Shown here: piece by piece, positions 41,549 through 51,792 of the stretch
Numbering within the stretch: position 1 is the first letter of the stretch
Layout of the letters: the number at the start of each line of letters is the position of its first letter
Origin: Candida dubliniensis CD36
Taxonomy: Eukaryota; Ascomycota; Pichiomycetes; Serinales; Debaryomycetaceae
Assembly (NCBI RefSeq): GCF_000026945.1
Contig: NC_012866.1
Location: 496,001 to 560,000, forward strand
DNA: 64,000 nucleotides
Direction: 5' to 3'
The notes under the pieces: model-generated
Databases searched by the model: none
Told to the model about the DNA's origin: nothing
Seen by the model: the letters and a program-made list of their open reading frames with translations, nothing else
Program-made: the position numbers and the translations under genes

Positions 41549-42730
41549 TTATTGAGTTCTATTGATATAATTGGCAATATTTTCTGCAGTTTTGGATGAT
41601 GCAGGTTTTGCTGTTGATTCAAATGCTTGTTGATAACGAGCTTGTAAATCAACATCGGTTCTAGAATTGACTTCTGATTGACGATCTTCAGGAAATGTAT
41701 ATTCTCTTTCAGGTTCATCTTCATCTCGTAAAACTTCACCTTGATTTTCGTCATCTTCAATATTATCATCCTCTTCATAATCAGATAAAACGTCACTATC
41801 TTTTTTACTTTCATCACTTTTGTTGGTAGTGGTATCTTTCATTTTCATATCTTTCATTAATTTATTCAAAGATTTGGTTTGTCTCTTTTTTTCATCTTCT
41901 TCCTTTTGTTTCAATATTCTTTCTCTTTCAGCTTTATAAAATTCATTATATTCATCGACTTTATTATCAACTGCTTCCATGAATTTATCAAATCCTTGAC
42001 CAGTATAAGAACTCACTCCAACAACATCTAAATTTGAATAAAATTCTTCCAACATTAATGACATTGAATTAATTAATGAACTCATATATCCACTACCTTG
42101 TTCATTATTTAATTCTTGATCCTTTTGTATAGCCATTTGGAAACTTTCAAAATCAGTCATCCATTCTTTAGCAAATTCATCATTAGTAACATCAGTTTTA
42201 TTAAAAACCACAATCATGGGTAATTTAGTTTTATATAATATAGAACAAGCATATAACATATTTGACATAAAAGTTGTAGGACTAGTATTTCTTGGTGTAT
42301 CAACAATATAAGCAATCACCGTAGGAAATTCACTAGCAAATGATTCAGTTATTATTGAACCACTAGCACTCCATATAAAACATTCAATTTGTCCTGGAGT
42401 ATCAATAACAACATTATTTATTTTATCTTGCTTTTTTTCAATCAATTTAATAACTTGATCAATTTTTGTGGAAAATAAATTTAATGATGTTACAATAGCT
42501 CCATTAGGTCCTAAATTATATTCTTCCATGACTTTTTTATATTTAACTGAATCTCTAATATCTATATTTGCTCCAAATGGAATTTTCAATACTGCTGGAT
42601 CCAAATTTATCAAATATGGTGGGGTTTTCTTAGAATGTAAATGAGAATTTAATCTTTGAACAAAAGTGGTTTTACCACTTCCAGCCATTCCAATACATAT
42701 AATCGTAGGCGGTGGTGTTGAAGTAGACAT
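41549..42730 (-). CDS. NPA3: NPA3/GPN1, GPN-loop GTPase for RNA polymerase II import
   Basis: 393 residues of the GPN-loop GTPase family. Visible elements: G1 GMAGSGKTT (14-22), the defining Gly-Pro-Asn insert in [16 protein letters not shown] (74-76), G3 DTPGQIECF (110 onward), and G4 NKTD (177-180). The length and the acidic C-terminal tail ([19 protein letters not shown] then [14 protein letters not shown]) fit GPN1 rather than the shorter GPN2 and GPN3. Npa3 binds RNA polymerase II and is needed for its assembly and nuclear import. It is convergent with the GH125 gene, with only about 70 bases between stops. Confidence 0.92.
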   Translation of the reverse strand: MSTSTPPPTIICIGMAGSGKTTFVQRLNSHLHSKKTPPYLINLDPAVLKIPFGANIDIRDSVKYKKVMEEYNLGPNGAIVTSLNLFSTKIDQVIKLIEKKQDKINNVVIDTPGQIECFIWSASGSIITESFASEFPTVIAYIVDTPRNTSPTTFMSNMLYACSILYKTKLPMIVVFNKTDVTNDEFAKEWMTDFESFQMAIQKDQELNNEQGSGYMSSLINSMSLMLEEFYSNLDVVGVSSYTGQGFDKFMEAVDNKVDEYNEFYKAERERILKQKEEDEKKRQTKSLNKLMKDMKMKDTTTNKSDESKKDSDVLSDYEEDDNIEDDENQGEVLRDEDEPEREYTFPEDRQSEVNSRTDVDLQARYQQAFESTAKPASSKTAENIANYINRTQ

Positions 42731-42913
42731 GATTTGTTAGTTTGTTGTGTAGTATTAGTTTTACTTGAAAGAAGAAGGATTAGGGTATATTTTTATTTTT
42801 TTTTTTTTTTTCCGTAGTTCTGCGATGTTCGATGGTTAAGATGGAATTGGCGCAGATGATGATGATGATGATGATGGCAATGATTACTAATAATACTCAA
42901 TAGTAAACTAAAT

Positions 42914-43793
42914 CTATGTACTATATCTTTCTAAAAATCTATCTACAATACCATTAAACACTGATTCTTGTGATAATATTTGGATATTTTCTGCTTCTGC
43001 TTTGAATACTTTTTCAGCTTTTGGTGCCCCTGGTCCACTTAAATTAGGCATTTGTTGTTGTTGTTGCTGTTGTTGAGCTTGTTGTTGCATTAATTCTTCA
43101 GCTTCATTTGATCCCATTAATAATGAATAAATGGGTTTTAATCCAAACAAATTTACAAAATACCAAGAAATTGCTGAAACATAACGAACATTTAAATCTG
43201 GTGTCATGACTCCATTTTGCAACATACTCTTAAATCCATCTGTTAATGGGAATGGTAATTTCATAATAACAAACCCAGCGAAAAAATAATTCACCCAACC
43301 CATTATTAATGTTTGTGGGATATAATTCATTAAATTACCTTTTGCCATTTGCATAAGTGCTTCATTTGAATTGGGATCATTAAATGCCGCAAGTGGATCA
43401 TTATCATTATTCTCACTTGGTGATTTAGCATGAAATTCATTGGAATTCAATGTTTCAATAAAGTATTTCTTCCTTATTTCAAAATCTTCTGGTGATAATA
43501 CAAAATTGTTTTCACGGAAACATCTAGCACGATGTAAAAATTGACTAAAAAAAAAAAAAGGGGGGGGTGATCAATCTTGTTAGTAAAAATGCTGACACAA
43601 TAAATATATGATTTAACGAAAACTAGTAAGCATACCTTTCACGGACGTTCTTGTAGTTTTCTAATTTTGGTTGTGGTTGGAGTAAATATGTGATATTAGA
43701 TCTAAGAAGTCCCACTAATACCATTGCAACTGAGATGGGTAATAAAACCCAATACTTCAATTGAGGATCTAGTAATAAATCAGGTGTAATCAT
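42914..43793 (-). CDS. EMC3: EMC3, ER membrane protein complex subunit (two exons)
   Basis: The coding sequence is joined from exon 1 (43793 down to 43636, 158 bases) and exon 2 (43544 down to 42914, 631 bases), giving 262 residues, the usual size for Emc3 (DUF106/TMCO1 family, related to the YidC/Oxa1 insertases). Exon 1 encodes MITPDLLLDPQLKYWVLLPI and a first membrane span; the junction makes NVRE-S-QFLHRARCF. Exon 2 holds NYIPQTLIMGWVNYFFAGFV and KLPFPLTDGFKSMLQNGV, hallmark Emc3 segments, and a polyQ run. Emc3 forms part of the insertase groove for tail-anchored and multipass proteins. A frame starting inside exon 2 would miss the first third. NPA3 lies 183 bases downstream on the same strand. 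Confidence 0.92.
43545..43635 (-). other. EMC3 intron (91 bases)
   Basis: On the minus strand the donor is GTATGC (43635-43630), the branch site is a perfect TACTAAC (43585-43579), and the acceptor is an AG (43546-43545) after a poly-T tract. Splicing is in phase 2 and restores the EMC3 reading frame exactly. Confidence 0.92.
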
Positions 43794-44462
43794 AAGTATA
43801 AAAAGATATATTTAGGTTGGTCTGGATCCTGGTTGTACTTTGATAATCAAACTGAAGTTGGCTGCTGTTGTAGAGGAATAAGATTTCAGTTTTCCAACTT
43901 TTTGGGCTGGAAAAGCAGAAAAAAAAAACCCCTACAAAATTTGGTAGGCGCACGCACTACCATGAATAGCTTAAAAGTTGATGAATATGTCTTCTATTAA
44001 CACATATTTTAGGGGATAACTTGTTAGGGTAGTAGGTAGGTGGTTGTTTTGATTGTTATAAAAATTTGGTTCATTTCAGGTATTGTTACAATTCAGTATG
44101 AAGTGGTTATTATTTGGAGTTCTCTTTTTTTTTTAACCAAAATATTGTGCCAAATTAATTCAAAAAAAAAAAAAGTATTCCTAGAAAGCATAAATGATTT
44201 AACCATACTAATTAGTTTCATAAATCAATTAACCTCTCCAAGAGTATATCCACAATGTATTATTAGAATTGGCCTATACTAATTACCATAACTTCTGGTG
44301 TAACGTCTTTATTGGTAATGTTCACACGACCTTTTGAGATTTATTTATATATTTTTTTTTTTTTTTTTCCTTGTCTTCGTAGTGGGTGATAACCCACTGG
44401 TATATCCCCATCTTGACTATATTCATATATACATCTATTCAACTATAGATATTTCATTTGAA
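43794..44462. other. EMC3-COX20 divergent spacer
   Basis: No gene. It includes a short G+C-rich patch near 43946-43956, poly-A runs and a poly-T tract (44352-44368). A perfect 7-base-stem hairpin (44381-44398) lies about 65 bases ahead of the COX20 ATG. Confidence 0.5.
44381..44398 (+). repeat. Perfect inverted repeat in the COX20 leader
   Basis: AGTGGGT, a GATA loop, then ACCCACT. It would form a 7-base-pair hairpin in RNA if the COX20 transcript starts upstream of it; the transcription start is not known. Confidence 0.6.
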
Positions 44463-44981
44463 ATGGGTTGGTTTGGAGGAGGCGGTAGCAGTGCACCTCC
44501 ATCTAAAGTATCAATTGTAACAGAGTATAAACCAGAGGAAAAAAGGCAACAACAATATCTTGAAGATTTACCTCCAAAATTTGAAGATTCAGAACCCATA
44601 CCTGAAAGACAAGCCACATTAATGGATGCTGCTCAACAAATCAAATTGTCAGATTTTACAGTGGATAGATTTATAAATATGCCATGTTTTAGAGAGGCCA
44701 TGATTACTGGTTTCCAAGCCATGGGTGTATTAGGGGTAGTTACATTTTTGATCCATAAGAATATTCAAAAAACCATGAATTGGTCAGTTGGTGGTTTTTT
44801 TTTAGGTAATATTATTGGATGGGAACAATGTCGATCTTTAAGAAGGAAATCATTCCAAATGATAGAAAAAGCTCAACAAGAAAGAGATGAAAAGAATAAA
44901 AAGAAATGGGCAGAAATGCAACTGAATAATGATGATGATGAAGATTTGAAAAAGTTTCAGGAATTCAATAGTAGGAAATGA
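44463..44981 (+). CDS. COX20: COX20, mitochondrial cytochrome c oxidase assembly chaperone
   Basis: 172 residues from the ATG at 44463. The Cox20 domain is clear: NMPCFREAMITGFQAMGVLG as the first membrane helix region, a short loop, VGGFFLGNIIGWEQCRSLRR as the second helix and its WEQCR signature, then a charged coiled C-terminal tail (KAQQERDEKNKKKWAEM). In yeast it sits in the mitochondrial inner membrane and chaperones Cox2 during N-terminal processing. The N-terminal region is Gly/Ser-rich then acidic and does not look like a classical cleavable presequence. The in-frame extension upstream begins at TTG and encodes a poly-Phe tract, so I exclude it. Confidence 0.9.
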   Translation: MGWFGGGGSSAPPSKVSIVTEYKPEEKRQQQYLEDLPPKFEDSEPIPERQATLMDAAQQIKLSDFTVDRFINMPCFREAMITGFQAMGVLGVVTFLIHKNIQKTMNWSVGGFFLGNIIGWEQCRSLRRKSFQMIEKAQQERDEKNKKKWAEMQLNNDDDEDLKKFQEFNSRK

Positions 44982-45678
44982 ATAAATGAACAAAGACAGG
45001 GGAAGAAAACAATTTCATTCTTGTAAATAGATAGGTACAGAAGTGTTTTTTTTGGATGGGAAGTGTGATAATACAGAACAATTTTCTTTCTGATTGGTAA
45101 GCTTGGGGTTAGTTCTGGATTTTCCAAGATACTAAATAGATTACAGAAATAATGCTTTTAGTCAAAATAATATAAACAATCTTAATTATCAGAAACCATC
45201 CTTCATCAATTGTAGACAAAAAATATAATCACTTTAGATTGTTAATTGATATAAGTTTATATAAGTTTGTTCGATTCATTTAATCATGTGATAAAATAAT
45301 GAAAGAATAAGTTTAGAATCAAAAAGTTGTTGAAAAAAAAAAAGCAACTAGATGTGGAAATGTAATGAAATGTTTTCATAACACTCTGGATAAATATTAC
45401 CATCAACTAGTTATATGGATGGTGTGGAAGGAATCCAATATGGCATGGAAGTTCTTTTAGTTGATCCTCGGCAGAAAGAAAGTAAGTCCAATTTGTATGC
45501 CTTTTTTTTTTGTTCGCCCTCCCCCGCCCTCCCCCCCACCATTTTTGCATTTATCGGAACGAAATTTTTCATCACTCGCCCGCCACTCCAAAAAAAAGAA
45601 AAAAAAAAAAGTTTCCATCTTTTCTCCACACATTCTTTTTCATTTCATTTTCCTATATTACAACCACCTATTAATCAA
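44982..45678. other. COX20-PEX1 spacer
   Basis: No supported gene. The PEX1 frame stays open upstream to an ATG at 45415, but the added residues are a poly-Phe, Pro-rich and Lys-rich tract that looks non-coding after the first 23 codons. The last part is pyrimidine-rich with a poly-A tract (about 45590-45610). Confidence 0.5.
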
Positions 45679-48600
45679 ATGGATAATCATAAAGCCAAAG
45701 TATCCTATAAAACATTGAAATCTAATTTGGTCAATTTACCATCTAATTTAACCAATTTATTATTCACTGCCAACATTCAAGTTCAAGATGTCATAATAGA
45801 AATCGTCACCACCACCACCACCACTTCAAATAAGAGTCTCATCAAACGTTATGCTGGTTGGTCAGGAATGTCATCATCTGATATTTCTAATTTAGAAATA
45901 GATCCTATATTTGCTCAATCATTAAATCTTATTGATAAAACCCCAATCACGGTGAATTTAAAACTTGGGAATTATGAATCAACTAATATTAATTTAGAAC
46001 CATTAACAAGTTCTGATTGGGAATTGGTAGAATTACATGCTCAATCTATTGAAGATAAATTATTAAGTCAAACCAGATGTGTTGCATTAAATCAAGTTTT
46101 AGTGGTATACCCAAGTATTAGTACCAGTGCCAAATTATTAGTGACTGATTTGGGTAGTACGGATCATACGTTTGCGAAAATATCAGCATATTGTGAAATA
46201 GCCATTGCTCCCAAAGTGAGAGAAGAAAAGCAACATAAGGATAAAACTGGAAGTTCCAATAAGAGTATTGCTAGTTCTAAAAGTACGAAAAAAACCCCAA
46301 CTTCATCACTGGAAGATTATTCTGATTTACCCCTGGTTTTAAAAAGAGGAATTTCATTACCACATAAGTTATATGATGGTAATGAGACAGTGAATATTGC
46401 AGGTTACTTTGTGTATGTAGATATTAAAGACGAATTACCTCAAGGATTCAGTAGTGAATATGTGGCAGTATCAGTGATTCCTGGTCCAAATGATAAAACA
46501 TCAACAAAAACATTACCAATTACAGAAGATGATGACAATGACAAAAACAAAAACTTGAAAGAGAATAAAAGAATTATTGCCAAATTGGTGGACTATAAAT
46601 TTGGTCCTTCAGGTAATATTGGATTATCTCATAATTTATCAATAGCATTAAATATTGAAAATCAAATAGGGAACATTATTAGTTTGAAACCAGCTATTAA
46701 AAATTTACCTAAACGTCCAACAACTTTTACTATTCATCCTTATATTATACATTCAAAGAAAAAAGAAATCACTATTAGTAACAATAAAAAAGAAAATAAA
46801 TTGGCACAACAATTGACAGAAATCATGTATCCAGATATTGCATCATTACCAATCACCAATTTTATGAAAATCCCTATTATTGCCAATATTTTACCATATG
46901 GAGGGTTATTGAAATTCCGGAAAAATGATGAATATAATGCTTGGATCAAACCATATAATTTAGATACGAAAAAACCCATAAAATTCGAAATAGGTGATGA
47001 AATTTTACGTCCTAGTTCATTTATACAACAAGAACAAAAGATTAACAATCATAACAATGGTACAGAATATGAATACGGAGAAAAAGAAGGAAAAGAAGAA
47101 GAAGAAGAAGAAGACGAAGAATTGGAAGCAATTGGATTAGATGATACTGTTGAAGAAATTGTTGATTCATTTATTACATCAGAAAATACTGGGACTTTAA
47201 TATATGGGAATTCTGGTAGTGGGAAAACATTATTATTAAAATTAGTGGCACGACAATTAAATCAACAATATGGATATTTTACTAAATATATATCTTGTGA
47301 TACCATTATGAATGAAAATTTCCAAAATTTATCGAAAAATCATTTTTTCAAATGGATTCAAGTTTGTTCATGGAATAAACCATCGATTTTAATTTTAGAT
47401 AATATTGATAAATTAATGAATATAGAAATGGAAAATATGGATAATACTAAATCTAATCAATTGACAGAATTTTTCATTGCTAATTTAACCAAAATTCATC
47501 ATCAATTAAATTCTAATTTATCAATTTTATTATCAGCTAATTCTAAAGATAATATTAATAAATTATTATTAGGATCTCATTTAATTGAAAATTTCCATCA
47601 TTTAACCCCACCAGATAAATCATTACGATTTGAAATTTTAGAAAAATATTTAATTAATAAATTAGGATTAATCATTAAAGTTGATTTAATGGATTTAGTT
47701 AGTGAAACTGACGGTTATTTACCTAATGATTTAAAAATTTTAAGTGATAGAATTTATCATGAAGTGTTATTTAACAGTAATAATACTAACTTGCAAGAAG
47801 TTACTGAGGAACATATTACCAAAGCTTTAACTGGTTATACACCATCTAATTTACGAGGAGTTAAATTACAAAAATCATCGATTAATTGGTCAGATATTGG
47901 AGGATTAAAAGAAGCGAAAAATATATTATTAGAAACTTTAGAATGGCCCACTAAATATGCACCGATTTTTGCTAATTGTCCATTAAGATTAAGATCAGGG
48001 ATTTTACTTTATGGATATCCTGGATGTGGTAAAACATTATTGGCTAGTGCTATAGCAGGTCAATGTGGATTAAATTTTATTTCTATTAAAGGACCAGAAA
48101 TTTTAAATAAATATATTGGTGCTTCAGAACAAAGTGTTCGAGAACTTTTTGAAAGAGCTCAAGCAGCTAAACCATGTATTTTATTTTTCGATGAATTTGA
48201 TTCAATTGCTCCTAAAAGAGGTCATGATTCTACTGGAGTAACTGATCGTGTTGTTAATCAAATGTTGACACAAATGGATGGAGCTGAAGGATTAGATGGA
48301 GTTTATGTATTAGCAGCAACTTCTCGACCAGATTTAATTGATTCAGCATTATTAAGACCAGGTCGATTAGATAAAAGTGTTATATGTGATATGCCCAATT
48401 ATGAAGATCGATTAGATATTTTAAAAAGTATTACTTTAAAAATGGATTTGAGTGAAGATGTGAATTTACATGAAATTGCTGAGAAAACTATTGGATTTAG
48501 TGGAGCTGATATGCAAGGATTAGGATATAATGCTTATTTAAAAGCTGTTCATGTTACATTAGAAGAATTATCTCAAAGGGAACAAGATGAAGCCAATAAT

Positions 48601-48966
48601 GACGATGGTAATAATATTGAAAAAAAAGAAAATTCCATTGAATTTTTCCAAGTTGGAAATTCAGAAAAGAAATTAAATACTAATGAAAAAATCCAATTAT
48701 TACATCAAATTCAACAATTTATGACTAAGAAAGATAATTCAGATCCTAAATTGAAGACAGGACAAGATGAAGTTATAAATAAATCAAAAGTTTTAATTAC
48801 TCATGAAAATTTTTTGGCATCATTAAAAGAAACTAAACCATCAATATCCCATTCAGAAAAAATCAAATTAACAAAAATTTATAAAGAATTTGTTAATGAT
48901 CGAGATGGTAATATGCCTAATGGTACTCCAAGTAACGAAATTGGAGGTAGAACTACATTAATGTAA
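45679..48966 (+). CDS. PEX1: PEX1, AAA ATPase for peroxisomal receptor export
   Basis: 1095 residues from the ATG at 45679 (MDNHKAKVSYKTLKSNL). The N-terminal double-psi barrel region is visible: INLEPLTSSDWELVELHAQS, SIEDKLLSQTRCVALNQ. The first AAA domain has Walker A GNSGSGKTLL (about residue 509) but a Walker B ILILDNID in which the catalytic Glu is Asn, as expected for Pex1 D1. The second has GYPGCGKTLL (about 780), ILFFDEFDS, and the ATSRPDLIDSALLRPGRLD sensor/arginine-finger region. With Pex6 it makes the hexamer that pulls ubiquitinated Pex5 from the peroxisome membrane. Charged low-complexity inserts flank D1. A longer in-frame start at 45415 is possible but unlikely. Confidence 0.93.
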   Translation: MDNHKAKVSYKTLKSNLVNLPSNLTNLLFTANIQVQDVIIEIVTTTTTTSNKSLIKRYAGWSGMSSSDISNLEIDPIFAQSLNLIDKTPITVNLKLGNYESTNINLEPLTSSDWELVELHAQSIEDKLLSQTRCVALNQVLVVYPSISTSAKLLVTDLGSTDHTFAKISAYCEIAIAPKVREEKQHKDKTGSSNKSIASSKSTKKTPTSSLEDYSDLPLVLKRGISLPHKLYDGNETVNIAGYFVYVDIKDELPQGFSSEYVAVSVIPGPNDKTSTKTLPITEDDDNDKNKNLKENKRIIAKLVDYKFGPSGNIGLSHNLSIALNIENQIGNIISLKPAIKNLPKRPTTFTIHPYIIHSKKKEITISNNKKENKLAQQLTEIMYPDIASLPITNFMKIPIIANILPYGGLLKFRKNDEYNAWIKPYNLDTKKPIKFEIGDEILRPSSFIQQEQKINNHNNGTEYEYGEKEGKEEEEEEDEELEAIGLDDTVEEIVDSFITSENTGTLIYGNSGSGKTLLLKLVARQLNQQYGYFTKYISCDTIMNENFQNLSKNHFFKWIQVCSWNKPSILILDNIDKLMNIEMENMDNTKSNQLTEFFIANLTKIHHQLNSNLSILLSANSKDNINKLLLGSHLIENFHHLTPPDKSLRFEILEKYLINKLGLIIKVDLMDLVSETDGYLPNDLKILSDRIYHEVLFNSNNTNLQEVTEEHITKALTGYTPSNLRGVKLQKSSINWSDIGGLKEAKNILLETLEWPTKYAPIFANCPLRLRSGILLYGYPGCGKTLLASAIAGQCGLNFISIKGPEILNKYIGASEQSVRELFERAQAAKPCILFFDEFDSIAPKRGHDSTGVTDRVVNQMLTQMDGAEGLDGVYVLAATSRPDLIDSALLRPGRLDKSVICDMPNYEDRLDILKSITLKMDLSEDVNLHEIAEKTIGFSGADMQGLGYNAYLKAVHVTLEELSQREQDEANNDDGNNIEKKENSIEFFQVGNSEKKLNTNEKIQLLHQIQQFMTKKDNSDPKLKTGQDEVINKSKVLITHENFLASLKETKPSISHSEKIKLTKIYKEFVNDRDGNMPNGTPSNEIGGRTTLM

Positions 48967-49092
48967 AACTGCAAATAAATTAAAACAAAATAAAATAAAA
49001 TAAATAAAGTCTATACCTAAAAAAAAAAAATAAAAAAATCAGATTTTGGTCTTGATTTTGATCTTGATGAGTAATAGTTGTTAACCTATGTA

Positions 49093-50028
49093 TTATACAT
49101 TATTTGAAACATCAGATATTCTTCTATAATTATTTTCATCTTGTTTCAACTCTTGATTCTTTTTAATTTCTTCAATCATAATTCGATTATTAAATGAATC
49201 ATCACCGCCACCACCATTGTTTCCACCAAACCCAAACCAAGGGAATAATCGGAAATATTGCCAAATGGCAATGATTAAACCTAAACAACTTCCGACGAAA
49301 ACATCAATGAAATGATGTCGATAATCTTGAGTTCTACTAAGAGCAATTAAACAAGCCATTAACCAAGGAATAAAACTAATCATAGTTCTCCAACTACTAG
49401 TTTTATAATTATTAGCTTGTAATTGACCCAATAAAAATAATGATAAATAAAATAATCCAGCAAAACTAATTGATGAATGACCCGAAGGAGTAGTTCTATA
49501 ACCATCAGCTAAACGATTTAAATCCTTAGTAGTACAAACTTCAATTGATACTAATTTATCCTTTGGGGTATCATTTGCTGGTTGACAACGATCCAAAAAA
49601 TCTGGACGTAATCGACCAAACCAATTTTTCACAATATTTGTAACAAATGATGTAATTAATACACTTAATAATAATCCAATAATTGAAACCCAAGTATTAT
49701 ATAATTTATATTTAACAGGAAAAGTAGTAATTAATCCAATAATTATAATTATTCCTAAAGGGATCACTGTACTATAAAGAAATAATTGAACATTATTAAC
49801 TCGTTCATGTTCAGCAAATGGATGTTGAATAGTAATATCATTTAAATAAAATTGTCTATGGAAAGGTTCTGCTTGTGAAGTAACAAAAAATAATATAATT
49901 AAAACAATTATTAAAATGAAATCAGTAATTCTCCATTTAATAAATGTTGGTGATTTGAATCCTAAAGTTATTCTATTAAATTTTGAATTAGAATCATAAA
50001 AATAATTTATAATATCATAAAATGCCAT
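49093..50028 (-). CDS. DPP1: DPP1-type diacylglycerol pyrophosphate / lipid phosphate phosphatase
   Basis: 311 residues, six hydrophobic spans, PAP2 superfamily. All three catalytic motifs are intact: KNWFGRLRP (KX6RP), TTPSGHSS (PSGH) and SRTQDYRHHFIDV (SRX5HX3D). This is the Dpp1/Lpp1 group, Mg-independent enzymes that dephosphorylate diacylglycerol pyrophosphate, phosphatidate and lysophosphatidate, mostly at the vacuole in yeast. The Asn/Gly-rich C-terminal tail is cytosolic. Dpp1 rather than Lpp1 is chosen from size and overall fit; C. albicans has several related genes, so the exact paralogue is uncertain. Confidence 0.82.
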   Translation of the reverse strand: MAFYDIINYFYDSNSKFNRITLGFKSPTFIKWRITDFILIIVLIILFFVTSQAEPFHRQFYLNDITIQHPFAEHERVNNVQLFLYSTVIPLGIIIIIGLITTFPVKYKLYNTWVSIIGLLLSVLITSFVTNIVKNWFGRLRPDFLDRCQPANDTPKDKLVSIEVCTTKDLNRLADGYRTTPSGHSSISFAGLFYLSLFLLGQLQANNYKTSSWRTMISFIPWLMACLIALSRTQDYRHHFIDVFVGSCLGLIIAIWQYFRLFPWFGFGGNNGGGGDDSFNNRIMIEEIKKNQELKQDENNYRRISDVSNNV

Positions 50029-51232
50029 AACTTATGTGTGTAGTGTGTACTGTGTGGGTGTGTAGTAGTAATGTTAAAAAGAAAAAGTCAGCCAAATTAA
50101 TAGCTTTCAAAGATTATTCAAAGTACCTTGATGGTGAAGGGTGGATATTTATATAACTTATCAAAATTAGAATACGTGTGATGGATTAATGTTATATTTG
50201 GGTAGTGTCCAATATTATGAAAAATTCTTGGCGGGATTGGTTGTTGTTGTTGTTTCGTGTATTCGTGGCAAAGTTAACCTCGCCGTCGCAGCCACCGTCC
50301 AAAGTGAATGAGTTTTATTATTAGAATTTAGTGGTCGTCGTCATCCTGTTCCTCGTAGTTCCAAGTCGCTTTAAGGGGCTTGGCGCGGCGCGGCGCAGGT
50401 TGCATATTTGCATTTTTGTATTTTTGTATTTTTCAGAATGATATGATATGAAACTGCTTCTCCCCAAAAAAAACCAATTATAATAATGACTACTACTACT
50501 ACTACTGCTACTACTACTACTACTACTAATACCCCCCTTTTTCAATCTTTTATATTTGAAGAAACGCAATAAAAGTTAACAAGAAGGTTGACTAATATTA
50601 TTATTTAATTCCAAATCTTTGTTACAATTTCCAATCATTTCTCCATGTGGTACGTCTGTTTCTTTCTTGAAACAAAATTATTAACTCTTATTAGTATTAT
50701 TCTATTAATTAAAACTGTTGTATTGCAAATGAAAAGTATCTCTAACTTACGGTTTCAGTTTGGAGAGTGGGGGGGGAGGGGGGGAAGAACCAAAATAAAC
50801 ACATTTTACCAACCATATTCTTAATGAACCAATTTGCTTCAAGTTAAGACTTTTAATTAACTATTTATCTATTTAGTTTATAATCAAGTCCAAAACTTCC
50901 CCTTTTGGTTGCTTTTTGTTATAAACTTGTCTTGTCTTGTCTTGTCTTGTCTTGTCTTCGATTGTTAGGTATTTAGTTTACTCGGAACTACCAATTGTGA
51001 TGCTCGGAATAATTCTCTTTCCAGGTCGTGCGCGAATCTCCCCAAAAAAAAAAAATGAGAATGAGGAAAAAAGAAAGCCAAAGCCAAAAAAAAAATCTTC
51101 TTCTGAATGATTCATTCTCACCAACCAACACTCTATCCAACACAACTAATCAACTACAACTAATCAACTACAACCAAGCAATCAAAAAGTTATCAATAAC
51201 TAAACATTATCCAGACCAAAAAAAAAAACAAA
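50029..51232. other. DPP1-LSM4 divergent spacer
   Basis: No supported gene. It includes a GGCGCGGCGCGG block (about 50378-50396) that is unusual in this A+T-rich region, an ACT run (50488-50527), a G-rich run near 50769-50785, TCTTG pentamer repeats (about 50931-50957), and a leader rich in poly-A and CAACTAATCAACTA repeats ahead of LSM4. Confidence 0.55.
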
Positions 51233-51792
51233 ATGGTATGTATAAACAAACCCCCCTTTTTTTTTTCCCAAAATGAAAACCAATTATAGTATTAGTTCTA
51301 ATTACTAACAACACTCTACCTTTATTTTTTTTTTTGTTTTTGTTTTAGCTCCCATTATATTTATTAACTGCAGCAAAAAATAAACCAATATTAATTGAAT
51401 TAAAATCAGGACAAATTTATAATGGATATTTAACTAATTGTGATTCATGGATGAATTTAACATTACATAATGTTATACAAATTGATTCATTAAATGGAAC
51501 AAAAGAAGGAGAAGGAGAAGGAGAAGGAGAAAGAGACAATAAAGAAAAAGAAAATGTTTTTTTGAAATTACTGGAAATATATATTAGAGGAATTCATATT
51601 AAATATTTAAGAATTCCTGATGATATTATGAAATATGCTAAAGAACAAAATATGATAAATATGGAAAATAGAAATCGATACCAAAAAAGAAGAGGTGTAG
51701 GAGGAGGAGTAGGAGCAGGAGGGATAAATGATTCAAGAAGATTTAATAATAATAGGCAACAAGGGCATGGACATAATTATGGACGTAGATGA
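51233..51792 (+). CDS. LSM4: LSM4, U6 snRNA-associated Sm-like protein (intron right after the ATG)
   Basis: Exon 1 is only the ATG (51233-51235); exon 2 is 51349-51792. The joined product is 148 residues starting MLPLYLLTAAKNKPILIELK, then SGQIYNGYLTNCDSWMNLTL and HNVIQIDS (Sm1), and IYIRGIHIKYLRIPDDIM (Sm2), the diagnostic Lsm4 signature. An acidic insert (KEGEGEGEGERDNKEKEN) separates Sm1 and Sm2, and the C-terminal tail is Arg/Gly/Asn-rich. Lsm4 is part of the Lsm1-7 decapping and Lsm2-8 U6 rings. The codon at 51571-51573 is CTG, probably Ser here, ahead of the EIYIRG motif where fungal and human Lsm4 have Pro. Confidence 0.93.
51236..51348 (+). other. LSM4 intron (113 bases) directly after the start codon
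   Basis: Donor GTATGT at 51236, perfect branch site TACTAAC at 51303-51309, poly-T tract, acceptor TTTTAG ending at 51348. Phase 0 splicing joins ATG to CTC CCA, giving the invariant MLPLYLL start of Lsm4. Confidence 0.93.
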
